In this document: piece after piece, positions 53,014 through 62,548 of the stretch
Layout of the letters: the number at the start of each line of letters is the position of its first letter
How positions within the stretch are numbered: the stretch's first letter is position 1
Assembly (NCBI GenBank): GCA_041686375.1
Contig: JAWLEB010000001.1
Span: 1 to 64,000, forward strand
Length of the DNA stretch: 64,000 nucleotides
Origin: JAGXLC01 sp041686375
GTDB taxonomy: Bacteria > Bacteroidota > Bacteroidia > Bacteroidales > UBA12077
Reading direction: 5' to 3'
The notes under the pieces: generated by a model
The model's database searches: none
What the model was told of the DNA's origin: nothing
The model's input: the letters and a program-made list of their open reading frames with translations, nothing else
Program-made: the position numbers and the translations under genes

Positions 53014-53767
53014 ATATCTAAAGTTATATTATGCTGTGGATGTTTTCTTTACTTCTCATGGGGAAATAATGCGTTGCTACAATAAAAGTTATAAGAAAAA
53101 GCCACAGCCTAAGTCTTTCACATTAATAAAAATAAACAATATAAATGAAACAACAATAGCTTTTAATACATTTAAAATTGGCTTACTTTAAGAATTGTTA
53201 AGTCATTTGATAAGACTGATATTCTTTAAAACTATTTTTCTCATGTCATAGAAATGACCGTTGCTTTATATAAGTTAAAGTACGGCCTTGTTATTTCTTT
53301 GAACCCATAAGGTGTACAAAAAAGCTTTTATTTAGTTCAAAATCATTTTAAAAAATATTAATAAGACAGTAAAAAGGATCCTCTTAATAGAATTCAAGGT
53401 CTTTAGTTCCTAACTCCTCCTGTTTAGGTTCGTCCTTAACGTGATCTCCCAGGAAGAATTTCGGTTTAAAAGAACACATTAACGAATTTATTATCTGTTA
53501 CATATTATCCGGTATCTGCAACCCATAATTTTTATGTAACAACTTTATTTATTCCTAATATCTGCGGAACTTTAGCGAGACTTTTTTATTTTAATGGCTG
53601 TGAAATTGCTGTAATAACATGTTTTTATCTGCCATTACTTTGATAAATGAGGTTTAGGTGATCAAGGCCTATAGGGTTTGATATGAGGCTGTGTTGTTAG
53701 GGGATCAAATCACACTTGCAATTGTTCACGACGTTGGACCAATAAATCTGTGAAGCGCTTCCGTTTT
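53014..53767. other. Long gap with one candidate small ORF
   Basis: 754 bases between the glucosaminidase and radical SAM genes, AT-rich, no strong terminators or promoter pairs. The only coding-like stretch is 53384-53479 on the minus strand. Confidence 0.55.
53384..53479 (-). CDS. Candidate 31-residue small protein
   Basis: ATG at 53479 to TAA at 53384; starts MCSFKPKFFLGDHVKDEPKQ and ends EELGTKDLEFY. The charged, non-AT-biased composition suggests real coding. No ribosome site is obvious. It follows the radical SAM gene on the same strand by about 290 bases. It could be an independent small protein, a peptide substrate, or the surviving end of a lost gene. No family recognised. Confidence 0.35.
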   Translation of the reverse strand: MCSFKPKFFLGDHVKDEPKQEELGTKDLEFY

Positions 53768-55177
53768 TTATCCATACTGCTGCAATCCATAGGGGATTAA
53801 TTCATACGGTAGAGTTTTTTCTATGAATGCATTATCCGTGATGGTATCCTTTGTAAAGCTATCTGGCGTAACGTTTTGAAAGATGCGCCACAGGTCGGGG
53901 TTGATATTTGTTTCGCAAGCTATGGTTATTTGTTCTACATAAATTGTATTCCCGGGATTGAGTTCAATTTTCTTGCTTGTTCCGTATGGAGAATCATACG
54001 AACGCAGCGATGCTTTTTCATAGGCTATTCCGTGTTGGAGATGGGATGATTTTATCTTGTTAATAAGCTGATTTTGAAGGTAAAGTCTGTTTTCTTTTTC
54101 TGAGAGATAATAGTGTTCTTCCTGAACCCCCCGTTCCTGTAATTTTTCGGTTTGTTTTTTCAGATTCTCTGCGTTTCCGGATATAAACAATTTTCTGATG
54201 TATCCGTTTTCGGTGATTTCCGCATAACCCGGTTTTACCAGTCCGGCTGCCTGTGTTCTTGCGGCTCGTCCCTGGTACCGGTTTTTATACACGAAAGAAC
54301 AGTAGTTAACAGGGAGTGGAATGTTGTTTAGAAGACCATGATGAATGAGTTCCAGGGCAGTTATTTCCGATTCTATAACCGTGACTTTTTCCCCGGGCAG
54401 GAAAGTGTAAGGTTTGTATGCAAGTTTATTGATGTTATGCGGTGTCAGTCTTAACTGATGGAGATTCAGGTGTTTTACGCCAATGTCGCTTAGTTCTTTC
54501 ATCAATACTTTTATCTTTTCCAAATCTTCCGGTATTGCAGGTATTTCTACGGTCACTGCCGGAATTATTCCAATGGCTTTCTTAAGGTATTTGAGGTTAT
54601 ATCCGGTGGCGCCTATGTCAAATCTTATTTCGTTTAATCCTGCGTCATGAAGCATTTTTAGTTTGTCTTCCGTGACCAGTGTTCCGTTGGTATAAAGCCA
54701 AATGTATATTGAATCAAACTTGCGACGAACAGCAGCAATGAACTCAAGGCTTTTTTCGAAAGTAAGGAAAGGTTCTCCGCCACTTATGCTTACTCCCTTG
54801 AAACCGACTTTTTCAATGTAGTCAAGGTATTCTCCGGGTTCCGGGAATGAGAATGCATTGGTCGACGGGACACCTATTTCATCCTGCGAAGTGGGGCAAT
54901 AAAAGCACTTCGCATTACACTTGCCGTTTATGAAGAGGCACGACCATTTTCCTTCAGCACATATCCTGCAACCGGGGGATAGATTGCGAATGTCTGTTTT
55001 GGTGCCGGAATAACCTGGTTTGGTAAATTTTGATATACTTTGTAACAGAGAATTCCTGGTTTCTGCAAATTTTGCAAGTTCTTCCTCTCCGGCCCAATTG
55101 AGAAAGTCATAGGCCCTCCCGTATTCTTCCCGGTTCCTTTTCTCGTAAAGGTCACTGAGTTTTTCTTGTACTTTCAT
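53768..55177 (-). CDS. Radical SAM enzyme with extra N-terminal cysteines
   Basis: 469 residues. SAM-binding [4Fe-4S] motif C87-x3-C91-x2-C94 (GKCNAKCFYCP), preceded by C70, C73 and C80 in SPGCRICAEGKWSCLF, which may hold a second cluster. The barrel continues with GVSISGGEPFLTFE, WLYTNGTL and NEIRFDIGA. The C-terminal 170 residues are beta-rich with no recognised domain. Reaction unknown. Not obviously a tRNA or cofactor enzyme. Confidence 0.85.
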   Translation of the reverse strand: MKVQEKLSDLYEKRNREEYGRAYDFLNWAGEEELAKFAETRNSLLQSISKFTKPGYSGTKTDIRNLSPGCRICAEGKWSCLFINGKCNAKCFYCPTSQDEIGVPSTNAFSFPEPGEYLDYIEKVGFKGVSISGGEPFLTFEKSLEFIAAVRRKFDSIYIWLYTNGTLVTEDKLKMLHDAGLNEIRFDIGATGYNLKYLKKAIGIIPAVTVEIPAIPEDLEKIKVLMKELSDIGVKHLNLHQLRLTPHNINKLAYKPYTFLPGEKVTVIESEITALELIHHGLLNNIPLPVNYCSFVYKNRYQGRAARTQAAGLVKPGYAEITENGYIRKLFISGNAENLKKQTEKLQERGVQEEHYYLSEKENRLYLQNQLINKIKSSHLQHGIAYEKASLRSYDSPYGTSKKIELNPGNTIYVEQITIACETNINPDLWRIFQNVTPDSFTKDTITDNAFIEKTLPYELIPYGLQQYG

Positions 55178-55783
55178 GTCTGACTGTATATGCTAAATAA
55201 ATTATTTGCCGGCAAATATACTTTTTTTTAATTATATTTTGATTTTTATTACTGGGAGCGAGGAAATTATATAAAAATCAGCAGGCGGGTTTTGATTGCA
55301 TACATCAGGTCTTTCAAAAAGTTTATTCCTTTCAATTTTCCTTGCGATTCGAAATGAATATATTCCAGTTTTTTCTTGTTTTCAGTTATGGTTTCTGACA
55401 GTATATCCGCTGTTTTGGCAAATTCCAGAAACCTGCAAAAAGTGTTGACATTTATACTCGCCTCCTCGTCAATGTAATATCCTCCTCTGTGTTTTTCTTA
55501 GACAATTTCAATTCCGAACTTATCCCGTAAAGTTGCAATATCTCGTTGGATAGTTCTTTTGGAAACTGCGTAGCCCTCATCTTTATAATGTTCATAAATG
55601 GAATGAAAAGAAGGGAGAAAACGGGAGTTGTCCAGTTTTTCGATAAGGAGATAAAAGCTCGGAATGTACCAGGTTTAATAGAGGGTAAAATACCGCAAGA
55701 AGCTGCCAGTTTCAGCAAAGGGAAAAATGGAGAGAACTGGGTGCTATTATGAAGCCCTTGGCTTGAGGATATAACTTTTTAGA
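55178..55783. other. Gap holding a dead WYL regulator
   Basis: 606 bases between the radical SAM and adenine methylase genes. Most is the pseudogene at 55267-55660; the remainder shows no feature. Confidence 0.7.
55267..55660 (-). pseudogene. HTH/WYL-family transcriptional regulator, disrupted
   Basis: Minus-strand frame reading LLIEKLDNSRFLPSFHSIYE, HYKDEGYAVSKRTIQRDIAT, LRDKFGIEIV, stop (55498-55500), then EKHRGGYYIDEEASINVNTF and FLEFAKTADILSETITENKK up to KGINFLKDLYAIKTRLLIFI and a final stop. The HTH-to-WYL order and phrases match Bacteroidota WYL regulators, which run to about 330 residues. One in-frame stop and loss of the C-terminal two thirds make it non-functional. Such regulators often accompany restriction or defence genes. 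Confidence 0.8.
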
Positions 55784-56734
55784 CTAGTAATTTTTAATGA
55801 GCAATTCGTAAATTTTTCCTCTTTTTCTGCCGTTTGAATTGATAGCCCTTTTGGCTTTTACCCGCGAAATGTTAAATTCCTGATATAGGTTGTCAAAAAA
55901 TTCATCCTCCGGGTCAATGTTCTTTAAGTCTGAATTGCTGAGAAGCCAGTAAATATTTTTTGCATTGAGTGTGTCCAGGAATTCCTTCAGTCTTTTTTGT
56001 TCTTCATCGTCAAAACCATTTTGGGAATAAGCGTTAAAAGCGGACGATTTGCTTATCGGCTTATAAGGAGGGTCCAGGTAAAAGAAACAGGGATCGTTAT
56101 TAATTTCTTTCAATGTCTCTGTAAAATCTTTATTAAGAATAATGACATTACGGAGTGCCTTGTTAACCGCAAGCAGATTTTCTGTATCAAGAATTTTAGG
56201 GTTTTTATAATCTCCAAAAGGGACATTAAATTCATTTTTACTGTTTACCCTGTAGAGTCCGTTGAAGCATGTTTTGTTTAGAAAAATAAGTAAACCGGCA
56301 TGTTGAATACTGTTTTTTTTACGCTTGTTAAATTCTTCCCGTTTCTCCAGGAAAAAATTCTTCCGGTCTTTTTCTTTAATTGAATAATATTTGTTTTCCA
56401 TGTCTTTAAGACTCACTATTAACTCGTCAATGTTGCTTTGTATTGTTTTGTAACATTTTGTTAAATCCTCGTTAATATCGTTAATAACTGCCTTTTTAAC
56501 ATTATTGTAGTTATTAAGAATCCAGAATAAGACTGCACCGCTTCCCACAAACGGCTCCATGTAAGTAAAGCCCTTTGAATTATTAATGTCGGAAGGCAAC
56601 TCTTTTGCAATCGGTTTTAAAAGCTGACTTTTCCCACCTGCCCATTTTACAAAAGGCTTAGCGGAAACATCTGCCTTTTCATTAGCTTTAATATTCTGTT
56701 TTACTGTTGCTTTATTGTTGTTTTCCTTGAGCAT
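55784..56734 (-). CDS. D12-class DNA adenine N6-methyltransferase (Dam-like)
   Basis: 316 residues. Motif X/SAM region FVKWAGGKSQLL (28-39), motif I MEPFVGSGAVLF (59-70), LIFLNKTCFNGLYRVN and the catalytic DPPY at 221-224. This architecture (Dam, DpnIIA) usually methylates GATC. N-terminal 25 residues are a Lys/Asn-rich extension. No restriction endonuclease lies beside it, so it is orphan in this window, with pseudogene and repeats around it suggesting an acquired island. Confidence 0.92.
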   Translation of the reverse strand: MLKENNNKATVKQNIKANEKADVSAKPFVKWAGGKSQLLKPIAKELPSDINNSKGFTYMEPFVGSGAVLFWILNNYNNVKKAVINDINEDLTKCYKTIQSNIDELIVSLKDMENKYYSIKEKDRKNFFLEKREEFNKRKKNSIQHAGLLIFLNKTCFNGLYRVNSKNEFNVPFGDYKNPKILDTENLLAVNKALRNVIILNKDFTETLKEINNDPCFFYLDPPYKPISKSSAFNAYSQNGFDDEEQKRLKEFLDTLNAKNIYWLLSNSDLKNIDPEDEFFDNLYQEFNISRVKAKRAINSNGRKRGKIYELLIKNY

Positions 56735-56940
56735 TCCTGTTTTGTTTAAGATTCAAAACTACTAAATCCCTTAGAAAAATCTAACTTAAATTATTGATGA
56801 ATTATTCGGGTTAAAAACCTAAGTTAATGTACTCTTTTCCTGAATTTTTTTTCTCTCTGGAGAGCAAAGGACTACAGCAGAAGCCGTATTCCAAATCTTC
56901 TTGTACTACCGGCAAAAAAGGAAACTTGACTGCAGATTCA

Positions 56941-56975
56941 GCCCCTCTCTCACGGAGAGAGGTGTTTGGGATGAG
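56941..56975. repeat. Interspersed palindromic repeat, copy 2
   Basis: GCCCCTCTCT-cacgg-AGAGAGGTG followed by TTTGGGATG. Read on the minus strand it aligns with copy 1 (1583-1625): CCCAAAC-AC/CC-CTCTCT loop AGAGAGGGGCT. Confidence 0.65.
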
Positions 56976-57064
56976 TACATCCTTAAAAAAAGTAGACTTT
57001 AACTAAGGACGAAAAAAAGTGAATTTTATGGCATTAAACCGTTATAAGTCAGTAGAATAATTAG

Positions 57065-57287
57065 TTTATGTATATGGGAGTCCCTCTAAAAGCGGGCTTT
57101 TTTCTATTATGTAAATACATTGGGGTTTAGCAGAGAGGCGTAATGAAACCGTTGTTACTCCTATGCCTTTAGAGTTTGTAGCATCATTCCGTCATGTTGC
57201 ACCAGTCTTTTTTTTTGCATTGCCCAACTAGCGAAGCGATTTCATAGCCTGTCCCGCTTTGCGGGAACCGAAGGGAACAAAAAAAGG
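57065..57287 (+). repeat. 224-base interspersed repeat, copy B
   Basis: Same orientation as copy A (12964-13190). Begins TTTATGTATATGGGAGTCC, ends CGGGAACCGAAG plus an A-rich tail. Its left flank (TATAAGTCAGTAGAATAA, about 57044-57061) resembles the unit found after copy A at about 13232-13251. Confidence 0.85.
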
Positions 57288-57646
57288 AAAAACTTAGAGA
57301 GATTACAAACACTCTGTTTTACAGTTATCCCTGGTTTATTCTTTGTAAAAAAATTCACTTCTTAACACTGAATATCTGATTCATTGTCCTGGTGTCTGCT
57401 GGTGATAATTGTCAGCAATTTCACTTTTCCTCTAATGCAGCTATTGCTAAAATATGAATTTTCCGGGTAAGATATTTCCTAAAAGAAAAAAATCTATTAA
57501 CGACATTATTTGACATAGATTGTTGTTAACTTTATATTCCTAATATCCCGCTTAATGGGTGTGAATAAATTATGCAGTAAACCGGAAAAAAGTTATACAG
57601 AAAATTGTAAATTCACTACTTATTTTATGGTAAAAATATTTTCAGT

Positions 57647-58936
57647 ATGTCAGTAAAAATTTTAGCTACCGCGGATTTACACTTAGGAAGAAAATCATCT
57701 GCCTTACCAGTTGATGCTGAGGAAAGTTCAGCCAAATATACATGGAATCGTTTTGTGGAACTGGCTATACGGCAGCAGGTTGACATTGTCCTTCTGGCCG
57801 GTGATATAGTCGACAGAGACAATCGTTATTTTGAAGCCATCGGGCCGCTTCAGAATGGATTTACAAAGCTGAAAGAGAAGGGAATTCAAATATATGCTGT
57901 GGCCGGGAATCATGATTATGATGTTTTCCAGACCATTGTGGCGAGCAGAGAATATAGAAATGTTCATCTTCTTGGTGCACGGGGTGATTGGGAGAAAAAA
58001 TTGTTCAGCAAAAACAATCTTGAGGTTCAGTTTGTGGGCTGGTCTTTCCCCAAGCAGCATTTTAAGCAAAATCCATTGCACTCATTTGATGACCTTCAAC
58101 TGGATTCACATAGATTAACCATTGGTTTATTGCACAGCGAAGTAGACACCCTGGAAAGCAGGTACGCGCCGGTTACTACGGGTGAATTATCTGCAAAGCC
58201 TGTAGATGTCTGGATTCTTGGACACATACATAAGCCTACGGATTTTGATAAACAAGACCCCCTGATTGGTTATCCCGGGTCACCCCATGCATTCAACTCC
58301 GGGGAGAAGGGAGTGCATGGACCTCTTTTGATTGAATTGCAGGGGAAAGATGATGTTACAATTGAAAGAATTCCGCTTTCACCTGTGCGCTATGAGACCA
58401 TTACGGTGAAAATTTCTAATGGCTTTGACGAGCCTGATGCGAGAGAAGCTTTAACCTCCAAAATAATTGATCATTCAAATGAACTGGAAATGGAAAATGT
58501 TTCCTGGCTGATATACGATATAGAATTGAAAGGAGAACATTCGTCAGTTAACGAGATTAATGAATGGCTTATATACGCTAAAGATGATTTCGAATTCCAG
58601 ACAAGTACAGGAGCAAAAGTGGCTGTCCGGAAGATTGTTAATAACGTACAGCCTGCAGTAGAAAATCTTGAAGAGCTGGCTAAGCATCCATCTCCACCAG
58701 GAAAACTGGCGGAGACCATCCTTGCCATCAATAAAGGAGAATCCACATCCTTTCTTGAACAACTAATTGAAGAATGGAGTGAGACGCAGAAGAGATTAAA
58801 TCACTCAGGAATTTATGCTCCTTTGAAAAATACAGAAGGAAGCGTAATTAAATCTGACAGAAAACAAGCAATAGATTATATCCAGCAAGAGTGCAATAGG
58901 TTGCTCAGTACCTTGATAAACCAACAGGAACAATAA
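57647..58936 (+). CDS. SbcD/Mre11-like metallophosphoesterase (YhaO type)
   Basis: 429 residues. Calcineurin-like motifs: D10-x-H12 (TADLHLG), AGDIVDRD (51-58), AVAGNHDYD (85-92), H163 in LLHSEVD and LGHIHKP (191-197), all metal ligands present. The C-terminal 150 residues are helical, a likely ATPase-docking part. Paired with a large SMC-like ATPase 10 bases downstream, as SbcC/SbcD or Bacillus YhaN/YhaO. Predicted role: DNA end processing. Confidence 0.92.
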   Translation: MSVKILATADLHLGRKSSALPVDAEESSAKYTWNRFVELAIRQQVDIVLLAGDIVDRDNRYFEAIGPLQNGFTKLKEKGIQIYAVAGNHDYDVFQTIVASREYRNVHLLGARGDWEKKLFSKNNLEVQFVGWSFPKQHFKQNPLHSFDDLQLDSHRLTIGLLHSEVDTLESRYAPVTTGELSAKPVDVWILGHIHKPTDFDKQDPLIGYPGSPHAFNSGEKGVHGPLLIELQGKDDVTIERIPLSPVRYETITVKISNGFDEPDAREALTSKIIDHSNELEMENVSWLIYDIELKGEHSSVNEINEWLIYAKDDFEFQTSTGAKVAVRKIVNNVQPAVENLEELAKHPSPPGKLAETILAINKGESTSFLEQLIEEWSETQKRLNHSGIYAPLKNTEGSVIKSDRKQAIDYIQQECNRLLSTLINQQEQ

Positions 58937-58946
58937 AGCAGAGATT

Positions 58947-61900
58947 ATGGAGAAAGTACCATTCATCATAGAAGAACTGTCGATAAACCAAATGCCCGGT
59001 TTGCAAGAAGGGCTGAACCCATATAAAAACTTGTCCCCGGCAATTAATATTATTGCAGGACCGAATGCTTCCGGTAAGAGTTCTACAGCTCGTGCGATTA
59101 AACAGATTATCTGGAGAAATAATACCAGGGATTTATGGGCCAATAGCAGAATTAAAATAGATGGTGAGCCCTGGCAAATTAATGTAAACTTCAGTAGTGT
59201 TTTGGTACAAAAAGATGGAGTGGACGCCTCTCTCCAGGGGTTACCTGCTGAAGAGGCCAAAGAACGTTATATGCTTGCACTTCATGAACTTGTACGTATT
59301 GAGGAGAAAGACCTTGCCCAACAAGTTATCCAGGAATCCCTCGGAGGTTATAACCTTGAAGAAGCAAGGCAAAAATTGAATTATAGTGACCATATTCCGG
59401 GGAAACAAATTGCAGAATATAAAAATGTTCAACATGCAAAGGAAAAGTATGAGGAAATTAAAAGTAATCAAGAGAACCTGAGGAATAGAGAAAACAGCCT
59501 GGGGCAATTGGAAAAGGAAAGGGAGAATGCAGAGCTTGCCGGTAAATTGAAAGAGTTTTATGATGCAATGGAAAAATGGCTTGAACAGAGGCAAAAGTTT
59601 GAGTTGGTTGAGGAACGCTATAAGCAATATTCTCCTGTCCTTGAGAACATGAATGGAGAAGAATTAAAGAATATTGAGAAGCATGAAAGAGAAATAGGGG
59701 AAGCCAATAATACTATTGCGGAAGCAAAACAGAATATTGAAGACCTACAGAAAGAACTGCAAGGGCTGGATATCCCGGAATCAGGTGTCGAGGATCGAAT
59801 TCTGAAGGTTATACAGGACAAAGCAAAGCAATTGGAGAATATCGAAAGGGAAATCGAGCAAAAAGATCAGAAAATCGTCCGTGCTGAAAAAGAAGAAAAG
59901 GAAGCTTTAAAGAACCTGGGGAAATCTCTTGATTATGAGAACTGGAAGGGGATTAATCTTCAAGATGTAATAAAGCTGGATGAGTTTTTGGATAAAACCG
60001 TACGGGTTCACAGTGAAAAGCAATTTCTGGAAACAGAAATCAATAATTTGCAACAGGAGTCAGAACAGTTTAGTTCATGGGATATTGATGCCTTAAAGCA
60101 AGGTATAAAAAATCTTTCCTCCTGGCTGCGGGAAGTTTCTTTCAGGGGAATAGAGAAAAAATGGATCTGGATTATGTCAGGTATTGGACTGGCTACTGCT
60201 TTCGCTGCTTTCGTCTGGGGGGGTTACGGCCTTTTAGGTTTAGCGATAATGGCATTTTTTGCATTCTATATTACACGATCAGCATCAACCGGTGGAGCCG
60301 AACTTCGAAAACAGGATTATTTGCATACTGGACTTGAATCTCCTGAAAGCTGGACTATAGATGAAATAACTGATAAAATTGATGAGCTGTCTGTGCAAGT
60401 CAGCGATGTAAGGTATAAAGACAAGATAGAACAAAAAATTGATCAGCGGAAAGAAGAACTAAAAAGGCTTCAACCAGCCCTGCAACAAGTGGAAAAAGAA
60501 CAAAAGTCTTTGAAAGAGAAACTTAAGGCAGCTCCCGATCTTCCTGGCGAAGAAGTGAAACATTATAGTGGTTTATATTATTTCCTGACGTATGTCAAAA
60601 TATGGCAGGAAAAGCATACCGAGCTGGAAGCGTTAAAAGAAGAAAGGAAAGTATTGAAAAACAAATATTCCCAACTTTTGGAGAAGATCAATCATGTATT
60701 TACTCAGCACAATGCAGAGCAAATAGATGATGCCGTATGGGCCAGCCATACTCTGCAGAAAATTAAAGAGCAGGAAGATTTAAGACGGAAAAATACCGAT
60801 AGAATTGAAGAACTGAAAACAGTTGTCGTCAAAGAAACGGAGAGGGTACAGGAAAAACAAAATGACTTAAAGGGAGTTTACAGAAAGCTGGGCTTGGAGG
60901 AAGGGGAGAAAGAAAGAGTAAAAAAACTTGTGGAAGATCTGGAAGAATATAAAGAGGCCAGAAAAGACTATTTCGAGGAGCAAAGGGTTTTGAAAGAAAA
61001 GAAAAAAGAAGTTGAAAATCATTCCCTTTACACTGAATTAGAAGGTGAACTGTCCACTGTTACTTTAGATGTGGCAAAAGAGCGAATTGCAGAATACGAA
61101 AAAGAAGCTTCCAGAAAGGAGGAAATCAGCAATGAAATTGCCACTATAAAAAGCCACCTGGAAAAAGTAAAAAAACAGAATGACCTGGAAAATGCTCTTA
61201 AGGAATATGAAAATGCCCTGAATGATCTTGAAGAGTTATATAAAAGCAATTTGTCTTCTCATACAGGCAATCTAATTGTTAACCACCTCAAACAACAAGC
61301 CCGGGAACACAACCAGACTTCCGTATTCAAACGAGCCAATGACCTTTTTAACAGGATTACCAAGGGACGTTACGAATTGCGAATTGAGGAAGGCAATAAC
61401 CCGGTTTTCAGGGCTTATGATACGGTAATTGCACAAGGGCAGTCACTGGAACATTTATCCACGGGGTCACGCATTCAGCTTTTGCTTTCTGTGCGCCTTG
61501 CTTTCATAGAACAGCAGGAGTCAACGCTTAAACTACCCATTTTGGCCGATGAACTCTTGGCCAACAGTGATGATGTAAGGGCAAAAGCCATCATTGATGC
61601 ATTGGTTGAGATTAGCAGGGGTGGAAGGCAGGTGTTTTATTTCACTGCCCAGGGCGATGAGGTGGCAAAATGGAAGTCGTATCTCGATTCATCCGGCAAC
61701 TTGTCTTATAAGGTTTTTGAAATTTACGGGGAAAATACTGAACCTCAAGGCTTAAAAGATTATGAGCCGCCATTTGATTCGTTTGAACTCAAACATGCGA
61801 ATATCCCTTCGCCTGAGAATAAAAGTCATGAAGCGTATAGGCAGGAATTGCAGGTTCCAGCTTTTAACCTTTTGACAGACCCGGTTGATAAAATACATTT

Positions 61901-62417
61901 GTGGTATTTACTGGAAGATACAGTCTTGTTGTATAATTGCCTTACAAGTGGTGTTTCCCGGTGGGGTCAGCTGAAAAGTTATTTGCAAAATGGTGGAATC
62001 CTTGAGGGCTTTGACAAGGATACCATTCAAAATGTTTATGAAAAGGCTGCTATATTGGAAGAGTTCCAGGAGTTATATCAACAGGGACGGCCTCGTCCTG
62101 TTGACAGAAGCCTCCTTGAGGAATCCGGAGCTGTTTCGGATACCTTCATTGATGCAGTAAGCCAGAAGCTGGAAGAGGTGAATTTCAATCCCGAAAAATT
62201 GGTTAAGGCGCTGGAAAATAAAGAAGTGCCCCGATTTAAGGCCGATAAAATTACGGAACTGAAAGATTTCTTTTTAGAGAAAGGTCATATAGATGATGAA
62301 AAACCCCTTGATAAAGATGACATTATGGTACGAATCCGTGCGCGGATTTCTCAGATGAATGTTGAGAGAAATGCAGTAGAGAGGTTGATAGGGAAAATTC
62401 TAAGTGTAGGTAAGTAG
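58947..62417 (+). CDS. Rad50/SbcC-like ATPase with central TM pair and C-terminal extension (YhaN type)
   Basis: 1156 residues. Walker A GPNASGKSS (38-46); long coiled coil interrupted at about 404-445 by two hydrophobic segments (WIWIMSGIGLATAFAAFVWG and LLGLAIMAFFAFYI), a YhaN-like trait; signature LSTGSRIQLLLSVRLAF and Walker B/D-loop LPILADELLANSDD (about 862-875). Beyond the ATPase head there is an extra domain of about 220 residues (from about 935) with helix-hairpin-like phrases (LVKALENKEVPRFKADKITE) not seen in SbcC. Partner of the nuclease encoded just upstream; probably membrane-associated. Confidence 0.88.
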   Translation: MEKVPFIIEELSINQMPGLQEGLNPYKNLSPAINIIAGPNASGKSSTARAIKQIIWRNNTRDLWANSRIKIDGEPWQINVNFSSVLVQKDGVDASLQGLPAEEAKERYMLALHELVRIEEKDLAQQVIQESLGGYNLEEARQKLNYSDHIPGKQIAEYKNVQHAKEKYEEIKSNQENLRNRENSLGQLEKERENAELAGKLKEFYDAMEKWLEQRQKFELVEERYKQYSPVLENMNGEELKNIEKHEREIGEANNTIAEAKQNIEDLQKELQGLDIPESGVEDRILKVIQDKAKQLENIEREIEQKDQKIVRAEKEEKEALKNLGKSLDYENWKGINLQDVIKLDEFLDKTVRVHSEKQFLETEINNLQQESEQFSSWDIDALKQGIKNLSSWLREVSFRGIEKKWIWIMSGIGLATAFAAFVWGGYGLLGLAIMAFFAFYITRSASTGGAELRKQDYLHTGLESPESWTIDEITDKIDELSVQVSDVRYKDKIEQKIDQRKEELKRLQPALQQVEKEQKSLKEKLKAAPDLPGEEVKHYSGLYYFLTYVKIWQEKHTELEALKEERKVLKNKYSQLLEKINHVFTQHNAEQIDDAVWASHTLQKIKEQEDLRRKNTDRIEELKTVVVKETERVQEKQNDLKGVYRKLGLEEGEKERVKKLVEDLEEYKEARKDYFEEQRVLKEKKKEVENHSLYTELEGELSTVTLDVAKERIAEYEKEASRKEEISNEIATIKSHLEKVKKQNDLENALKEYENALNDLEELYKSNLSSHTGNLIVNHLKQQAREHNQTSVFKRANDLFNRITKGRYELRIEEGNNPVFRAYDTVIAQGQSLEHLSTGSRIQLLLSVRLAFIEQQESTLKLPILADELLANSDDVRAKAIIDALVEISRGGRQVFYFTAQGDEVAKWKSYLDSSGNLSYKVFEIYGENTEPQGLKDYEPPFDSFELKHANIPSPENKSHEAYRQELQVPAFNLLTDPVDKIHLWYLLEDTVLLYNCLTSGVSRWGQLKSYLQNGGILEGFDKDTIQNVYEKAAILEEFQELYQQGRPRPVDRSLLEESGAVSDTFIDAVSQKLEEVNFNPEKLVKALENKEVPRFKADKITELKDFFLEKGHIDDEKPLDKDDIMVRIRARISQMNVERNAVERLIGKILSVGK

Positions 62418-62548
62418 ATTAAGCATATAAACATTTTTCATGAACAGTCTGAGTATCGTGTCAACGTAATTTATGTATAAATGGGAAAAATCTTGTCATT
62501 AGTTCCCGGTTTTTTACGAGTGTTAATCATTTCAGGAATTAATGAATT

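Larger units (their letters stand above)
56735..57646. other. Repeat-bearing gap between methylase and SbcD-like gene
   Basis: 912 bases. Holds the palindromic repeat copy 2 (56941-56975) and copy B of the 224-base repeat (57065-57287) with its left flank. The last 350 bases are AT-rich and must contain the promoter of the downstream pair, but no full consensus is seen. Confidence 0.7.

Noticed and set aside
53069..53191. 40-codon frame starting MRCYNKSYKKKPQPKSFT
   Set aside because: AT-rich chance composition (Asn, Ile, Lys, Thr) with no start signal.
53384..53479. RiPP precursor for the radical SAM enzyme
   Set aside because: Kept only as an unknown small ORF: no leader/core layout, no protease or transporter nearby, and 290 bases away.
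55452..55718. 88-codon minus-strand frame in the gap before the methylase
   Set aside because: It overlaps the WYL pseudogene in another frame; the pseudogene frame explains the sequence far better.
55784..56734. Complete restriction-modification system
   Set aside because: No endonuclease gene adjoins the methylase; only a dead WYL regulator and repeats are seen.
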